Of a DNA stretch of 64,000 bases, positions 41,403-48,906 are shown piece by piece. The notes below the pieces were generated by a model. It was not told where the DNA came from. It searched no databases and saw only the letters and a list, made by a program, of their open reading frames with translations. This DNA comes from Actinomycetospora lutea. Its GTDB lineage: Bacteria; Actinomycetota; Actinomycetes; Mycobacteriales; Pseudonocardiaceae. The translations under genes were made by a program, and so were the position numbers. Numbering within the stretch: position 1 is the first letter of the stretch; every line of letters begins with the position of its first letter. The stretch lies in NCBI RefSeq assembly GCF_028737205.1, contig NZ_JAQZAL010000003.1, positions 124,001 to 188,000 on the forward strand, written 5' to 3'.

Positions 41403-42527
41403 CTACAGCCAGCGGTTCCTGCGGAACGTCCGCCACAGGACGGCGCAGATGGTCAGGATCACGAGGATCACCGCGGGGTAGCCGAACTCCCAGTGCAGCT
41501 CGGGCATGTAGTCGAAGTTCATGCCGTAGATGCCGGCGAGCATGGTCGGCACGGCGAGCAGCGCCGCGTACGCGGTGATCTTGCGCATGTCGTTGTTCTG
41601 GCGCAGCGTGATCTTCGCCAGGACCGCGTCGACCAGGGTCGTGAGCAGCTCGTCGAACGAGGCGACGCGCTCGGCCACCGTCGCGAGGTGGTCGTCGACG
41701 TCGCGGAAGTAGCTGCGCACGTCCGACGGCACGAGCGGCGAGTAGCCCTCGGTGAGCCGGCGCATCGGCGTCACGAGCGGGGTCACCGCGCGCCGCAGCT
41801 CGAGCACCTCGCGCTTCATCAGGTAGATCTGCTCGGCGCCGACCTCGCTGTACGGGGCGAAGACCTCGGCCTCCATGGTGTCGATGTCGCCCTCGACGCC
41901 CTGGGAGACCTCGAGGTAGGCGTCGACGATGTGGTCGGCCACGGCGTGCAGCACGACGGCCGGGCCCTGGGCGAGGTGCTCGGGGTCGGCCTCGAGCAGG
42001 TGGCGCACGCGACGCAGGCCAGAGTGCTGGCCGTGCCGCACCGTGACGACGAAGTCCTTGCCGAGGAAGACCATCAGCTCGCCGGACTCGACGATCTCGT
42101 TCGCGGTGGTCGGCGACGCGTGTGCGACGTAGCGCATGGTCTTGAACACCGAGAACAGCATGTCGTCGGCGCACCCCGCGGCACCGTTGGCCGCGCTGTA
42201 GCGCTCCATCTTCGGGCGCTGGTGGGCGTGCACGGCGTCCTCGACGGCCAGCGGGTGCAGCCCGAACACCTCGGCGATGTCCTGGATCTGCTCCGCGTCG
42301 GGCTCGTGCAGCCCGATCCAGACGAAGCCCTCCTCGCGCCGGCGCACCTCGGCGATGGCGTCGCGGTGGTTCCACCGGCCCTCGAGGCGCTTGCCGTCGA
42401 CGTACACCGCGCAGTCGACGACGAACGCGGCGAGCGGCACGTGGGGGACCCGCGGATCCTGCGTGCGGGGACGGCCGGGGCGGATCACGCGGGCTCCGGC
42501 GTTGCGCAGCGTGGGCAGGGCAGCCAT
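41403..42527 (-). CDS. corA: Magnesium/cobalt transporter CorA
   Basis: 374 residues from ATG 42527 with GGAGG ribosome site (minus strand, 42534-42538 region). CorA family: long cytosolic helical funnel (GFVWIGLHEPDAEQIQDIAEVFGLHPLAVEDAVHAHQRPKMERY, VVLHAVADHIVDAYLEVSQGVEGDIDTMEAEVF), stalk, and two C-terminal membrane helices with the signature YGMNF (filter loop) between them. The basic tail RTFRRNRWL is typical. It imports Mg2+ (or Co2+/Ni2+). Preceded by a ~210-nt mRNA leader holding a translated-looking 26-codon ORF, so regulation within the leader is likely. Confidence 0.94.
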   Translation of the reverse strand: MAALPTLRNAGARVIRPGRPRTQDPRVPHVPLAAFVVDCAVYVDGKRLEGRWNHRDAIAEVRRREEGFVWIGLHEPDAEQIQDIAEVFGLHPLAVEDAVHAHQRPKMERYSAANGAAGCADDMLFSVFKTMRYVAHASPTTANEIVESGELMVFLGKDFVVTVRHGQHSGLRRVRHLLEADPEHLAQGPAVVLHAVADHIVDAYLEVSQGVEGDIDTMEAEVFAPYSEVGAEQIYLMKREVLELRRAVTPLVTPMRRLTEGYSPLVPSDVRSYFRDVDDHLATVAERVASFDELLTTLVDAVLAKITLRQNNDMRKITAYAALLAVPTMLAGIYGMNFDYMPELHWEFGYPAVILVILTICAVLWRTFRRNRWL

Positions 42528-42609
42528 GGGGACCTCCGGGGACCGGACGGTGTGACGGGGACGACGGGCGCTTCGGCCACCGCGTCCCTCCCGGACCACC
42601 CCACGGCGC

Positions 42610-42690
42610 TCAGCGCCCGGGCGTCACCGGGGAGGGGACGCGGCCCGTACTCGGGGGCAGGGCAGCGGCCCTGCGATAGGAGTCGTCCAC
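42610..42690 (-). CDS. corA leader ORF (26 codons)
   Basis: GTG 42690 to TGA 42610-42612, peptide MDDSYRRAAALPPSTGRVPS followed by PVTPGR. A near-ideal ribosome site GGAGG (42697-42701) stands 6 nt before the GTG. Five of 26 residues are proline, including a Pro-Pro pair. It lies 83 nt before corA in the same transcript. Salmonella corA and mgtA are governed by short proline-containing leader peptides (corL, mgtL) that sense translation at low Mg2+; this ORF has the same architecture, though no sequence homology is claimed. Confidence 0.65.
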   Translation of the reverse strand: MDDSYRRAAALPPSTGRVPSPVTPGR

Positions 42691-42736
42691 GTCTCACCTC
42701 CCTCGCCTCGCGCGACACGACCTCGGACGATCCGTC

Positions 42737-42742
42737 ATCCTA
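42737..42742 (-). promoter_or_regulatory. Putative -10 box of the corA leader transcript
   Basis: TAGGAT on the minus strand, about 47 nt before the leader ORF and ~210 nt before corA ATG 42527. The leader (42528-42730) contains the short ORF and GC-rich inverted repeats such as GGGCGCTGAGCGCC around 42605-42620. Otherwise I see nothing in this 300-nt gap apart from the MaoC ribosome site. Confidence 0.45.
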
Positions 42743-42828
42743 GCGACCCTCGCCGGCGCTGTCGGTCCCGGGCGGTACGTCCCCCGGATCGGCGCCCGCA
42801 CGACCACAGACGTTCAGGAGGCGGATCC

Positions 42829-43344
42829 GTGCAGTTCGGTCGGTACTTCGAGGAGTTCGAGGTCGGCGCGACGTACAAGCACTGGCCGGGCAAGACGGTC
42901 ACCGAGTACGACGACCACCTCTTCTGCCTGATCACGATGAACCACCACCCGCTGCACCTCGACTCCCACTACGCCGAGGGCACGCAGCAGGGCCGCAACG
43001 TCGTCGTCGGCAACTACGTCTACTCGCTGCTGCTCGGGATGTCGGTCGCCGACGTGTCGGGCAAGGCGATCGCGAACCTCGAGGTCGAGTCGCTGCGCCA
43101 CGTCAAGCCGGTGTTCCACGGCGACACGATCTACGGCGAGTCGACGGTGCTCGACAAGAAGGAGTCGTCGTCGAAGAACGACCGCGGCGTCGTGCAGGTC
43201 GAGACGATCGGCTACAACCAGGACGGTGTCGTCGTGTGCATCTACCGCCGCAAGGTGATGGTGCCCAAGCGCCCGGCGTCCGAGGGCGCGGACGAGGCCT
43301 TCACCGCGGAGCAGCCTCGTCGTCCCGTCCCTCAGCGCGACTGA
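42829..43344 (+). CDS. MaoC-family dehydratase, probably mesaconyl-CoA hydratase
   Basis: 171 residues from GTG 42829 with AGGAGG at 42817-42822. Hot-dog fold hydratase: FGRYFEEFEVGATYKHWPGKTVTEYDDHLFCLITMNHHPLHLDSHYAEGTQQGRNVVVGNYVYSLLLGM carries the catalytic Asp/His pair (EYDDHLF..., NHHPLHLD), and LEVESLRHVKPVFHGDTIYGES continues the domain. This single-domain ~170-residue type accompanies the malyl-CoA-lyase-like and methylsuccinyl-CoA dehydrogenase-like genes in Streptomyces. Here it lies 2 kb from them, across the stress-protein and corA genes. The last 13 bases overlap the Nudix gene. Confidence 0.85.
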   Translation: MQFGRYFEEFEVGATYKHWPGKTVTEYDDHLFCLITMNHHPLHLDSHYAEGTQQGRNVVVGNYVYSLLLGMSVADVSGKAIANLEVESLRHVKPVFHGDTIYGESTVLDKKESSSKNDRGVVQVETIGYNQDGVVVCIYRRKVMVPKRPASEGADEAFTAEQPRRPVPQRD

Positions 43345-43811
43345 GGCAGGCAATCCCAGCCACGCAGCGCGGCGGTGAGCCCGGACACGAGCTCGCCGGC
43401 GGCGTCGAGCGCGGCGTAGGCGGCGCCGTCGACCCACCGGGCGTCGGCGGCGTCGTCGCCTGCGCGCGGGACCGCGTCGGGGTCGCCCTCGTCGGACAGC
43501 CGGCAGCGGAAGTCGTGGATCGCGAACGTGCGCCCGTCCGGCGCGGGCCGGCGCACGTGCCCGACCTCCTCGCCGACGACGACGTCGAGCCCGGTCTCCT
43601 CGGCGACCTCGCGCGCCGTGGCGTCGCGGACGGACTCGTCCGGCTCGACCTTGCCGCCGGGCAGCGACCAGCGTCCCGCCTCGGGGTCATGGGCGCGGCG
43701 GACGAGCAGCAGGCGGCCGCGGGGATCGGTGACGATCCCCCCGACGCAGGGGATGTCCCCGGACGTGTCGGGCGACGCGCCGCCACGCACCCCGGGGTCA
43801 CCCATCGTCAC
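43332..43811 (-). CDS. Nudix hydrolase
   Basis: 159 residues from GTG 43811, which stands 8 nt after a TAGTGT box; ATG 43805 is the alternative. Complete Nudix box GGKVEPDESVRDATAREVAEETGLD (G-x5-E-x7-REV-x-EE-x-G-L) at about residues 72-96. CVGGIVTDPRGRLLLVRRAHDPEAGRWSLPGG matches NUDIX proteins acting on nucleoside diphosphate derivatives. The substrate is unknown; a house-cleaning MutT-like role is likely. Its 3' end overlaps MaoC by 13 bp. Confidence 0.9.
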   Translation of the reverse strand: MTMGDPGVRGGASPDTSGDIPCVGGIVTDPRGRLLLVRRAHDPEAGRWSLPGGKVEPDESVRDATAREVAEETGLDVVVGEEVGHVRRPAPDGRTFAIHDFRCRLSDEGDPDAVPRAGDDAADARWVDGAAYAALDAAGELVSGLTAALRGWDCLPQSR

Positions 43812-43819
43812 ACGAGATC

Positions 43820-43825
43820 ACACTA
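43820..43825 (-). promoter_or_regulatory. Putative -10 box of the Nudix gene (leaderless)
   Basis: TAGTGT on the minus strand ends 8 nt before GTG 43811. The same 10-bp stretch also contains TAGTAT on the opposite strand, which could serve the divergent small-protein gene. Confidence 0.4.
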
Positions 43826-43912
43826 GTATCACCCGGGTCGCCCGATGCCCGTCGCGGCCCGGGCGACCCATACTGATCACGACACGGCGACGACCACCGC
43901 GAGGGACACCTG

Positions 43913-44071
43913 GTGAACGCGAAGAAGATCGGCATCATCGTGGGTGTCGCGTTCGCGCTGTTCTTCGTCATCTCCCAACCGCAGGCGTCGGCCGATCTGG
44001 TGCTCAGCATCCTCACGATCCTGGGCGATGCGGCAGCATCGGTGGTGGAATTCATCCGCGCGCTGTTCTAG
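43913..44071 (+). CDS. Small secreted or single-span membrane protein
   Basis: 52 residues from GTG 43913 with ribosome site GAGGGA 8 nt upstream. Reads MNAKKIGIIVGVAFALFFVI then SQPQASADLVLSILTILGDA and AASVVEFIRALF. A Lys-Lys start followed by a long hydrophobic helix and an ASA-D site looks like a signal peptide or membrane anchor; the rest is a hydrophobic/amphipathic helix. Small proteins of this type precede PH-domain genes in other Pseudonocardiaceae, as far as I recall. Function unknown. Confidence 0.75.
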   Translation: MNAKKIGIIVGVAFALFFVISQPQASADLVLSILTILGDAAASVVEFIRALF

Positions 44072-44086
44072 GTCCGGAGGCCCGAC

Positions 44087-44638
44087 GTGCTGGCACCCCG
44101 CGAGGTCGACGAGTACGTCCTGCCCACCGAGCGGCGGGTGATCCGTTTCCGGCGCCACTGGGCGGTCATCCTCAGCGAGGTGCTGCAGGCCGTCGTGCTG
44201 TTCGTCCTGCTGGCGCTCGGGGCGGCGTACCTGCCCCAGAACGTCGTGCTGGACAACCTGTTCTGGTACGGCGCGCTGCTCGTGCTGCTGAAGACCAGCT
44301 ACAAGGTCAGCGAGTGGTGGGTCGAGAAGGTCGTCGTCACCGACAAGCGCGTGATGCTGACCAAGGGCATCATCACCCACCAGGCGGGCATGATGCCGCT
44401 GACCAAGGTCACCGACCTGACGTTCGAGCGCACCCTGCTCGGACGCATGCTCGGCTACGGGACGATGGTCATCGAGTCGGCCGGCCAGATCCAGGCGCTC
44501 AACCGCATCGACTACCTCCCCGACCCCGAAGAGGTCTACGAGGCCATCTCCGAGCTGGTGTTCGGCGACAAGCGCCAGACCCGCTCGTACACGCTGCCGG
44601 GATCGGGCTTCGGCGGCGCGCGGGCGCGCCGGCGTTGA
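44087..44638 (+). CDS. PH-domain (DUF304-like) membrane protein
   Basis: 183 residues from GTG 44087, 15 nt after the small membrane-protein gene. Two membrane helices (WAVILSEVLQAVVLFVLLALGAAYL and NLFWYGALLVLLKTSY) precede a bacterial PH domain: KVVVTDKRVMLTKGIITHQAGMMPLTKVTDLTFERTLLGRMLGYGTMVIESAGQIQALNRIDYLPDPEEVYEAI. Typical of actinobacterial bPH_2 proteins, which probably act at the membrane; no biochemical role is established. C-terminal RARRR is basic. Confidence 0.9.
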   Translation: MLAPREVDEYVLPTERRVIRFRRHWAVILSEVLQAVVLFVLLALGAAYLPQNVVLDNLFWYGALLVLLKTSYKVSEWWVEKVVVTDKRVMLTKGIITHQAGMMPLTKVTDLTFERTLLGRMLGYGTMVIESAGQIQALNRIDYLPDPEEVYEAISELVFGDKRQTRSYTLPGSGFGGARARRR

Positions 44639-44648
44639 CACTCACCGG

Positions 44649-45539
44649 GTGACGATCGACCTCCACACCCACTCGTCGGTCTCCGACGGCACCGAGACGC
44701 CGGCCGAGCTGCTCGCGACGGCGGTCCACGCGGGCGTCACCGTGCTCGCGCTCACCGACCACGACACGACGGCGGGCTGGGCGGAGGCGGCCGAGGCCCG
44801 GCCGTCGGCCCTGACGCTGGTGCGCGGCGCCGAGTTCTCCACCGTGAGCCCCGACGGGCGCGGCGGCGAGGTCACCGCCCACCTGCTGGGCTACCTCTTC
44901 GACCCCGCCGACTCGGCGATCGCCGCCGAGCAGGAGCGGGTGCGCGGCTCCCGTCGCGAGCGGGTGCGGGCGATGGGGGAGCGGATGGCCGCGGGCGGGC
45001 TGCCGATCGACGGCGAGGCCCTGCTGGCGCGCCTGCCGGCCGACTCGCCCGCCGGCCGGCCGCACATCGGGCAGGCGCTGCTCGACGCCGGTGTCGTCGG
45101 CTCGGTGTCGGAGGCGTTCGAGCACGTCCTGGCCAAGGACGGCCCGTACTACGTCGAGAAGTACAACACCCCGATCGCCACGGCGGTCGCGATGATCAGG
45201 GCGGCGGGCGGGGTCGCGGTGTTCGCGCACGCGTTCGCGCGCCGACGCGGACCGTGCGTCGACGCGTCGGTGATCCGCGACCTGGCCGCGGCGGGGCTCG
45301 ACGGGGTCGAGGTCGACCACCCCGACCACGGCCCCGAGGACCGCGCGGCCCTGCGCGACCTGGCCGCGGAGACGGGCCTGCTGGTCACCGGCTCGAGCGA
45401 CTACCACGGCACCAACAAGACGACCGCGATCGCCGCGGAGACGACGGCGCCGGCGGAGTTCGAGGCGCTCGTCGGGCGGGCGGAGGAGCGCGCGTCGGGC
45501 GTCGAGGTGCTCGCGGGCCGAGACCCCGGCGCCGCCTAG
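44649..45539 (+). CDS. PHP-domain metallo-phosphoesterase (RNase AM/YciV-like)
   Basis: 296 residues from GTG 44649. PHP motifs in order: IDLHTHSSVSDGTETPAELLATA, LALTDHDTTAGW, LVRGAEFST, an internal VAVFAHAFARRRG and the final LLVTGSSDYHGTNK (His-Gly). They match the metal ligands of YciV/RNase AM-type PHP phosphatases, which hydrolyse 3',5'-bisphosphonucleotides or trim RNA 5' ends. A trpH-like annotation is common for this group. It overlaps nothing and is followed 11 nt later by a RecB-like nuclease gene. Confidence 0.9.
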   Translation: MTIDLHTHSSVSDGTETPAELLATAVHAGVTVLALTDHDTTAGWAEAAEARPSALTLVRGAEFSTVSPDGRGGEVTAHLLGYLFDPADSAIAAEQERVRGSRRERVRAMGERMAAGGLPIDGEALLARLPADSPAGRPHIGQALLDAGVVGSVSEAFEHVLAKDGPYYVEKYNTPIATAVAMIRAAGGVAVFAHAFARRRGPCVDASVIRDLAAAGLDGVEVDHPDHGPEDRAALRDLAAETGLLVTGSSDYHGTNKTTAIAAETTAPAEFEALVGRAEERASGVEVLAGRDPGAA

Positions 45540-45542
45540 GGT
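45537..45542 (+). promoter_or_regulatory. Putative -10 box of the RecB-like gene
   Basis: TAGGGT overlaps the PHP gene stop and ends 8 nt before ATG 45551. GGGAGG within the spacer could instead act as a ribosome site, so this may be either a leaderless promoter or simple read-through. Confidence 0.35.
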
Positions 45543-45550
45543 GGGAGGCG

Positions 45551-46417
45551 ATGAGCATGCAGCTGGGTCTGGACGGCATGCCCGCCCGCCTGGTCCGCGT
45601 GACCCCGTCGCGTCTCGCCACGTGGCAGGACTGCCGGCGCCGGTACCGCCTGACCTACCTCGACCGGCCGGTGCCGCCGCGCGGCGGCCCGCGGGCGGCG
45701 AGCACGCTCGGCGCGGTGGTGCACAACGCGCTGCAGGCGGTGTACGGCGAGCCGCCCGCCCGGCGCAGCGCCGCGCGCGCCGCCGCGGAGGTCGACCGCC
45801 AGTGGTCGTCCGAGGGGTTCCGCGACGACGCCCAGGTCGCGACCTACCGCGAGCGCGCCCGGACCTGGGTCGCCGACTACGTCGAGCGCCACGCGGTCGA
45901 GGGCGCCCCGGAGCCGATGGGCGAGGTCGTGGGCCTGGAGCGCTGGCTGTCCGCGCCGGTCGGCGCCATGGTCGCCGAGGGCCGCGCCGACCGCCTCGAC
46001 CAGCGCGAGGGCGATGCCGGACCCGAGGTCGTGGTCGTCGACTACAAGACCGGGCGCCACGTCCCCGACGCCGACGACGCGCGCCGCTCGCCCGCGCTGG
46101 CGCTCTACGTGCTCGCGGCCCGGCGCACCTTGCGGCGCCCGTGCCACCGCGTCGAGCTGCACCACCTGCCCAGTGCCACCGTCGCGGCCGCCGAGCACGA
46201 CGAGGCGAGCCTGGCCGCCCACCGCGAGCGGGCCGAGGCCGGTGCCGTCGCGCTCGGGGCGGCCACCGACGCGCTGGAGGAGGACCCGCGGCGCGCCGAG
46301 GACCTCTTCCCGCCCGCGCCCGGGCCCCGCTGTGGCGCCTGCGACGTCCGGCGTCACTGCCCCGAGGGGCGCGCCGCCGCCGCGGCCGAGCCGGCGTGGG
46401 CGGGGCTGGCCCCGTGA
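45551..46417 (+). CDS. RecB-family PD-(D/E)XK nuclease (Cas4/AddB-like domain)
   Basis: 288 residues from ATG 45551. PDDEXK_1 domain: VTPSRLATWQDCRRRYRLTYLDRP (first Cys), STLGAVVHNALQAVYGEP, AEGRADRLDQREG (metal Asp in GRADRLD), VVVVDYKTGRHVPDADDARRSPALALYVLAARR (D-x-K active site), and the C-terminal Cys triad RCGACDVRRHCPEG, which together with the early Cys should hold a [4Fe-4S] cluster. Such stand-alone proteins are 5'-3' exonuclease-like and occur beside PHP genes in many actinobacteria; cellular role unclear. No CRISPR nearby. GTGA overlap with the next gene. Confidence 0.9.
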   Translation: MSMQLGLDGMPARLVRVTPSRLATWQDCRRRYRLTYLDRPVPPRGGPRAASTLGAVVHNALQAVYGEPPARRSAARAAAEVDRQWSSEGFRDDAQVATYRERARTWVADYVERHAVEGAPEPMGEVVGLERWLSAPVGAMVAEGRADRLDQREGDAGPEVVVVDYKTGRHVPDADDARRSPALALYVLAARRTLRRPCHRVELHHLPSATVAAAEHDEASLAAHRERAEAGAVALGAATDALEEDPRRAEDLFPPAPGPRCGACDVRRHCPEGRAAAAAEPAWAGLAP

Positions 46418-46947
46418 GCGCCGAGCCCGACCCCCACGACGGCACCGGGCCGACCCCGCCCCGCGCCTGGTCGCCGCACGATGAGCCGACGCCACCGCGG
46501 GGTGACGTGCCGGGGGTGACCTCGACCGGCTCGTGGGTGCCGCCGGACCGCTGGACCTCGCCGGCCGGGGTGCCCCGCGCCGCGAGGCGCCGGGAGCGCT
46601 CGCGCGGCGCCGGCCGGCCGACCCCGCCCCGCGGGCTCGCCACCGGGTCGTTCGCGCGCCCGCCCGAGCGTCTCGTCGGCACCCGGCGGCGCCTGGTGGC
46701 CCTGGCCCGGGTGCTCGCGGGCGGGCTCGTGGTGCTCGCGGTGGTCGTGATCGTGGCGCCGTGGTTCCTCGGCGGGCCGGGGCCGGGCGTCGACACCGTC
46801 GCCGGGCACCTGGTCGGCGCCGGCGCGGCGGTCGCCGCCACCGCACTCGCCGCGCACCGCCGCACCTCGCCCGTCCTGGCGGTCGTCGCCGCGGCCTCGG
46901 TGCCCGTGATCCTGTTCCTCGTGCTCGCGATCGTGTGGTGGGCGTAG
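46414..46947 (+). CDS. Hypothetical membrane protein with disordered N-terminus
   Basis: 177 residues from GTG 46414 (overlaps the RecB-like stop). The first ~90 residues are Pro/Arg/Gly-rich and likely unstructured; then come three hydrophobic segments (LARVLAGGLVVLAVVVIVAPWFL, VAGHLVGAGAAVAATALAAH, VLAVVAAASVPVILFLVLAIVWW). No recognised domain. It ends 26 nt before a dispersed palindromic element that probably stops transcription from both sides. Confidence 0.7.
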   Translation: MSAEPDPHDGTGPTPPRAWSPHDEPTPPRGDVPGVTSTGSWVPPDRWTSPAGVPRAARRRERSRGAGRPTPPRGLATGSFARPPERLVGTRRRLVALARVLAGGLVVLAVVVIVAPWFLGGPGPGVDTVAGHLVGAGAAVAATALAAHRRTSPVLAVVAAASVPVILFLVLAIVWWA

Positions 46948-46973
46948 CGCGGGACGAGCGCGCGGGCCGGTGC

Positions 46974-47022
46974 GGAGCGAGTGTCACCTCCGCTGCCTCC
47001 GAGGCACCCAGGGACTCCCTCG
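46974..47022 (-). repeat. Dispersed 49-bp palindromic element, family B copy 2
   Basis: Reverse-oriented partner of 5941-5989 (42/49 identical). Outer arms GAGCGAG/CTCGCTC and inner hairpin TGCCTC-G-GAGGCA (about 46992-47004) are both intact. It lies between two convergent genes, so it may serve as a bidirectional terminator. Confidence 0.7.
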
Positions 47023-47046
47023 CTCCACGGGGGCGGGACCCCCCGC

Positions 47047-47874
47047 TCAGGACACCGCCGCGCGTTCGCGGGCGAGGGCCTCGCGGGCGATCGGGCCGTG
47101 GCGCCAGTGCTCGGGCAGGGCGAGGACGGCCGTGCGCAGGGCACGCAGGGTCAGAGTGGCGCCGAGATCGGTGGTCGGCAGGGCCGGGACGCCGTGCATC
47201 CGGCGCGCCCAGCGCGGCTGGAGCGCGAAGCCGAGCGCGGCGACCGCCGTCCACGCCGGGCGGGCGGGGGTGGTCAACGTGGTGCGCAGCGACATCGGCG
47301 GCACGAGCAGGCGCAGCACCGCGGCCCGGCTGACGGGTGAGGCGCGCAGGTCGCGGCGCACGTCGGCGACGTAGTCGGCGACCTCCGCGCGGCTGGCCGG
47401 GACGTCGCGGGCCCCGAGCAGGCGGGCGGCGACGACCTGCTCGCGGTAGAACGCGTCGGCCTCGACGTCGCTGATCGGCGCGCCGGCGCGGCGCACCGCC
47501 TCGAGGAACGAGCTGACCTCGGTGACGTGCACCCAGCGCAGGAGCTCCTCGTCGCCCGCGGCGTAGGGGAGCCCGGTGACGGGGTCGGTGCCGCGCACGG
47601 ACTCGTGGGCCCGGCGCACGCGGGCGGCGACGGCGTCGACGCGCTCGCGATCGGCGTAGGTCACCGTCATGACGTACTCGGCGGTGCGCTGCAGGCGCGG
47701 CCAGAAGGCGGTGTCGAAGTCCGAGTGCTCCGAGACCCCCGCCATCGCCAGCGGGTGCAGCGCCTGCAGGAACAGCGCGGACACCCCGCCCACGCCGGCG
47801 GCCGGGTCGGCGAGCACGCGCCAGGTCATGCTGCCCGGGCCGAAGTACCCGTCGGCCGGATCGAGGGACGCCAT
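47047..47874 (-). CDS. DUF2236 (MpaB-like oxygenase family) protein
   Basis: 275 residues from ATG 47874, whose A overlaps the stop of the upstream hydrolase (TGATG). DUF2236 features: MTWRVLADPAAGVGGVSALFLQALHPLAMAGVSEHSDFDTAFWPRLQRTAEYVMTVTYADRERVDAV, with the invariant LQ.LHP and R...Y..T pattern, and ELLRWVHVTEVSSFLEA (W-V-H). The family includes latex-clearing protein Lcp and rubber oxygenases that bind heme through conserved His/Lys; these His residues are present in part. Function here unknown; translationally coupled to the alpha/beta hydrolase. Confidence 0.88.
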   Translation of the reverse strand: MASLDPADGYFGPGSMTWRVLADPAAGVGGVSALFLQALHPLAMAGVSEHSDFDTAFWPRLQRTAEYVMTVTYADRERVDAVAARVRRAHESVRGTDPVTGLPYAAGDEELLRWVHVTEVSSFLEAVRRAGAPISDVEADAFYREQVVAARLLGARDVPASRAEVADYVADVRRDLRASPVSRAAVLRLLVPPMSLRTTLTTPARPAWTAVAALGFALQPRWARRMHGVPALPTTDLGATLTLRALRTAVLALPEHWRHGPIAREALARERAAVS

Positions 47875-48881
47875 CACCCGAGGATGTCGTCGCGCAGCCA
47901 CGTCCGCCACGTCGGGACCAGGACGTCGAGCAGCGCCGACGGGTTCTCGACGTTCGGGGCGTGCGTGGCGTGCGGCACGGCGGCGAACTCGGCCTCGAGC
48001 CGGTCGGCCATCGTGCGCTGCATGCTGACCGGCCAGGCGTCGTCGTCGATGCCGCACACCACGAGGCACGGCACCCGCCGCGACCGTACGGCGGCGACCA
48101 GCTCGGCGGTGCGGTCGTCCTCGGAGCGCAGCGCGTCGCCCATCCCCAGCAGGGCGGCGATCGCGGTGCGCCGCAGCCGCTCGCGCAGCAGCTCGACGAC
48201 GTGCGGATGGGTCGACGACCACTGGCCCGAGGCGTCGCGCAGCGCGATCATCTCGTCGATGCCTCGGCGGCGCAGGACGGGCTCGACCACGTCGAGGTCG
48301 CTGCGGCGCCGGCCCATCGGCAGCTCGCCGGGCCCCGAGTCCATGAGCGTCAGCCCGCGCACCGGGGCCCCGGCCAGGACGGCTGCGCGGGCCACGAGAC
48401 CGCCGTAGGAGTGCCCGAGCAGCAGCACCCGGCGCCCCGCCCCGGCCTCGTCGGCGACCACCCCGGCGATCACCGGGCCGAGCGACGACGGCCGGTACTC
48501 GTGCTCGGCGTCCGGGCCCGGCGACTCGTACTGGCCCGGCAGGTCGACCGCCAGCACCCCGATCCCCGCGGCCGCGATCGGGTCGATCAGCGGCGCGAAG
48601 TCCTCCTTCGAGCCGGAGTAGCCCGGCAGCAGCAGCGCCGTGGCGGGCGGACCGCCCACCGACGCCGACTCGTCCGCGTCGGCGCGCAGGCCCGCGAGCG
48701 GCCCGAGCGAGGACGCGACGGTGACCGGGCGCGCGGCGTGGGGATGGCGCTGGGCCTCGGCGGGGCCCACGGTGAGGGCGGCCGGGGTGGCGTCGGGCGG
48801 CCGCAGGCCGGCACCGTCCACCGTCCCGCGGCCGGGGACGGCGGCGGGATCGGCGGTGCCGGGGGTCTCGGGGCGGCCCAC
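47874..48881 (-). CDS. Alpha/beta hydrolase
   Basis: 335 residues from GTG 48881. The core begins after ~75 Pro/Ala-rich residues: TALLLPGYSGSKEDFAPLIDPIAAAGIGVLAVDLPGQYESPGP (oxyanion and strand), nucleophile elbow GHSYGGLVARAA, Asp in CLVVCGIDDDAWPV, and late His in VPHATHAPNVENPSALLDVL. A complete Ser-Asp-His triad is therefore visible. Substrate unknown. Forms a two-gene unit with the DUF2236 gene. Confidence 0.88.
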   Translation of the reverse strand: MGRPETPGTADPAAVPGRGTVDGAGLRPPDATPAALTVGPAEAQRHPHAARPVTVASSLGPLAGLRADADESASVGGPPATALLLPGYSGSKEDFAPLIDPIAAAGIGVLAVDLPGQYESPGPDAEHEYRPSSLGPVIAGVVADEAGAGRRVLLLGHSYGGLVARAAVLAGAPVRGLTLMDSGPGELPMGRRRSDLDVVEPVLRRRGIDEMIALRDASGQWSSTHPHVVELLRERLRRTAIAALLGMGDALRSEDDRTAELVAAVRSRRVPCLVVCGIDDDAWPVSMQRTMADRLEAEFAAVPHATHAPNVENPSALLDVLVPTWRTWLRDDILG

Positions 48882-48906
48882 CTCGGTCAGTCTGCCGTAT
48901 CCGGGG

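Noticed and set aside
42600..42702. M-box (ykoK) magnesium riboswitch upstream of corA
   Set aside because: Short stretches (AGGTGAG, CTCCTAT, GCCGCTGCCC) recall the M-box, but the conserved core that includes GAAACGTC and its pairing partner is not there; the strong ribosome site and ORF explain the sequence better. A covariance-model scan would settle it.
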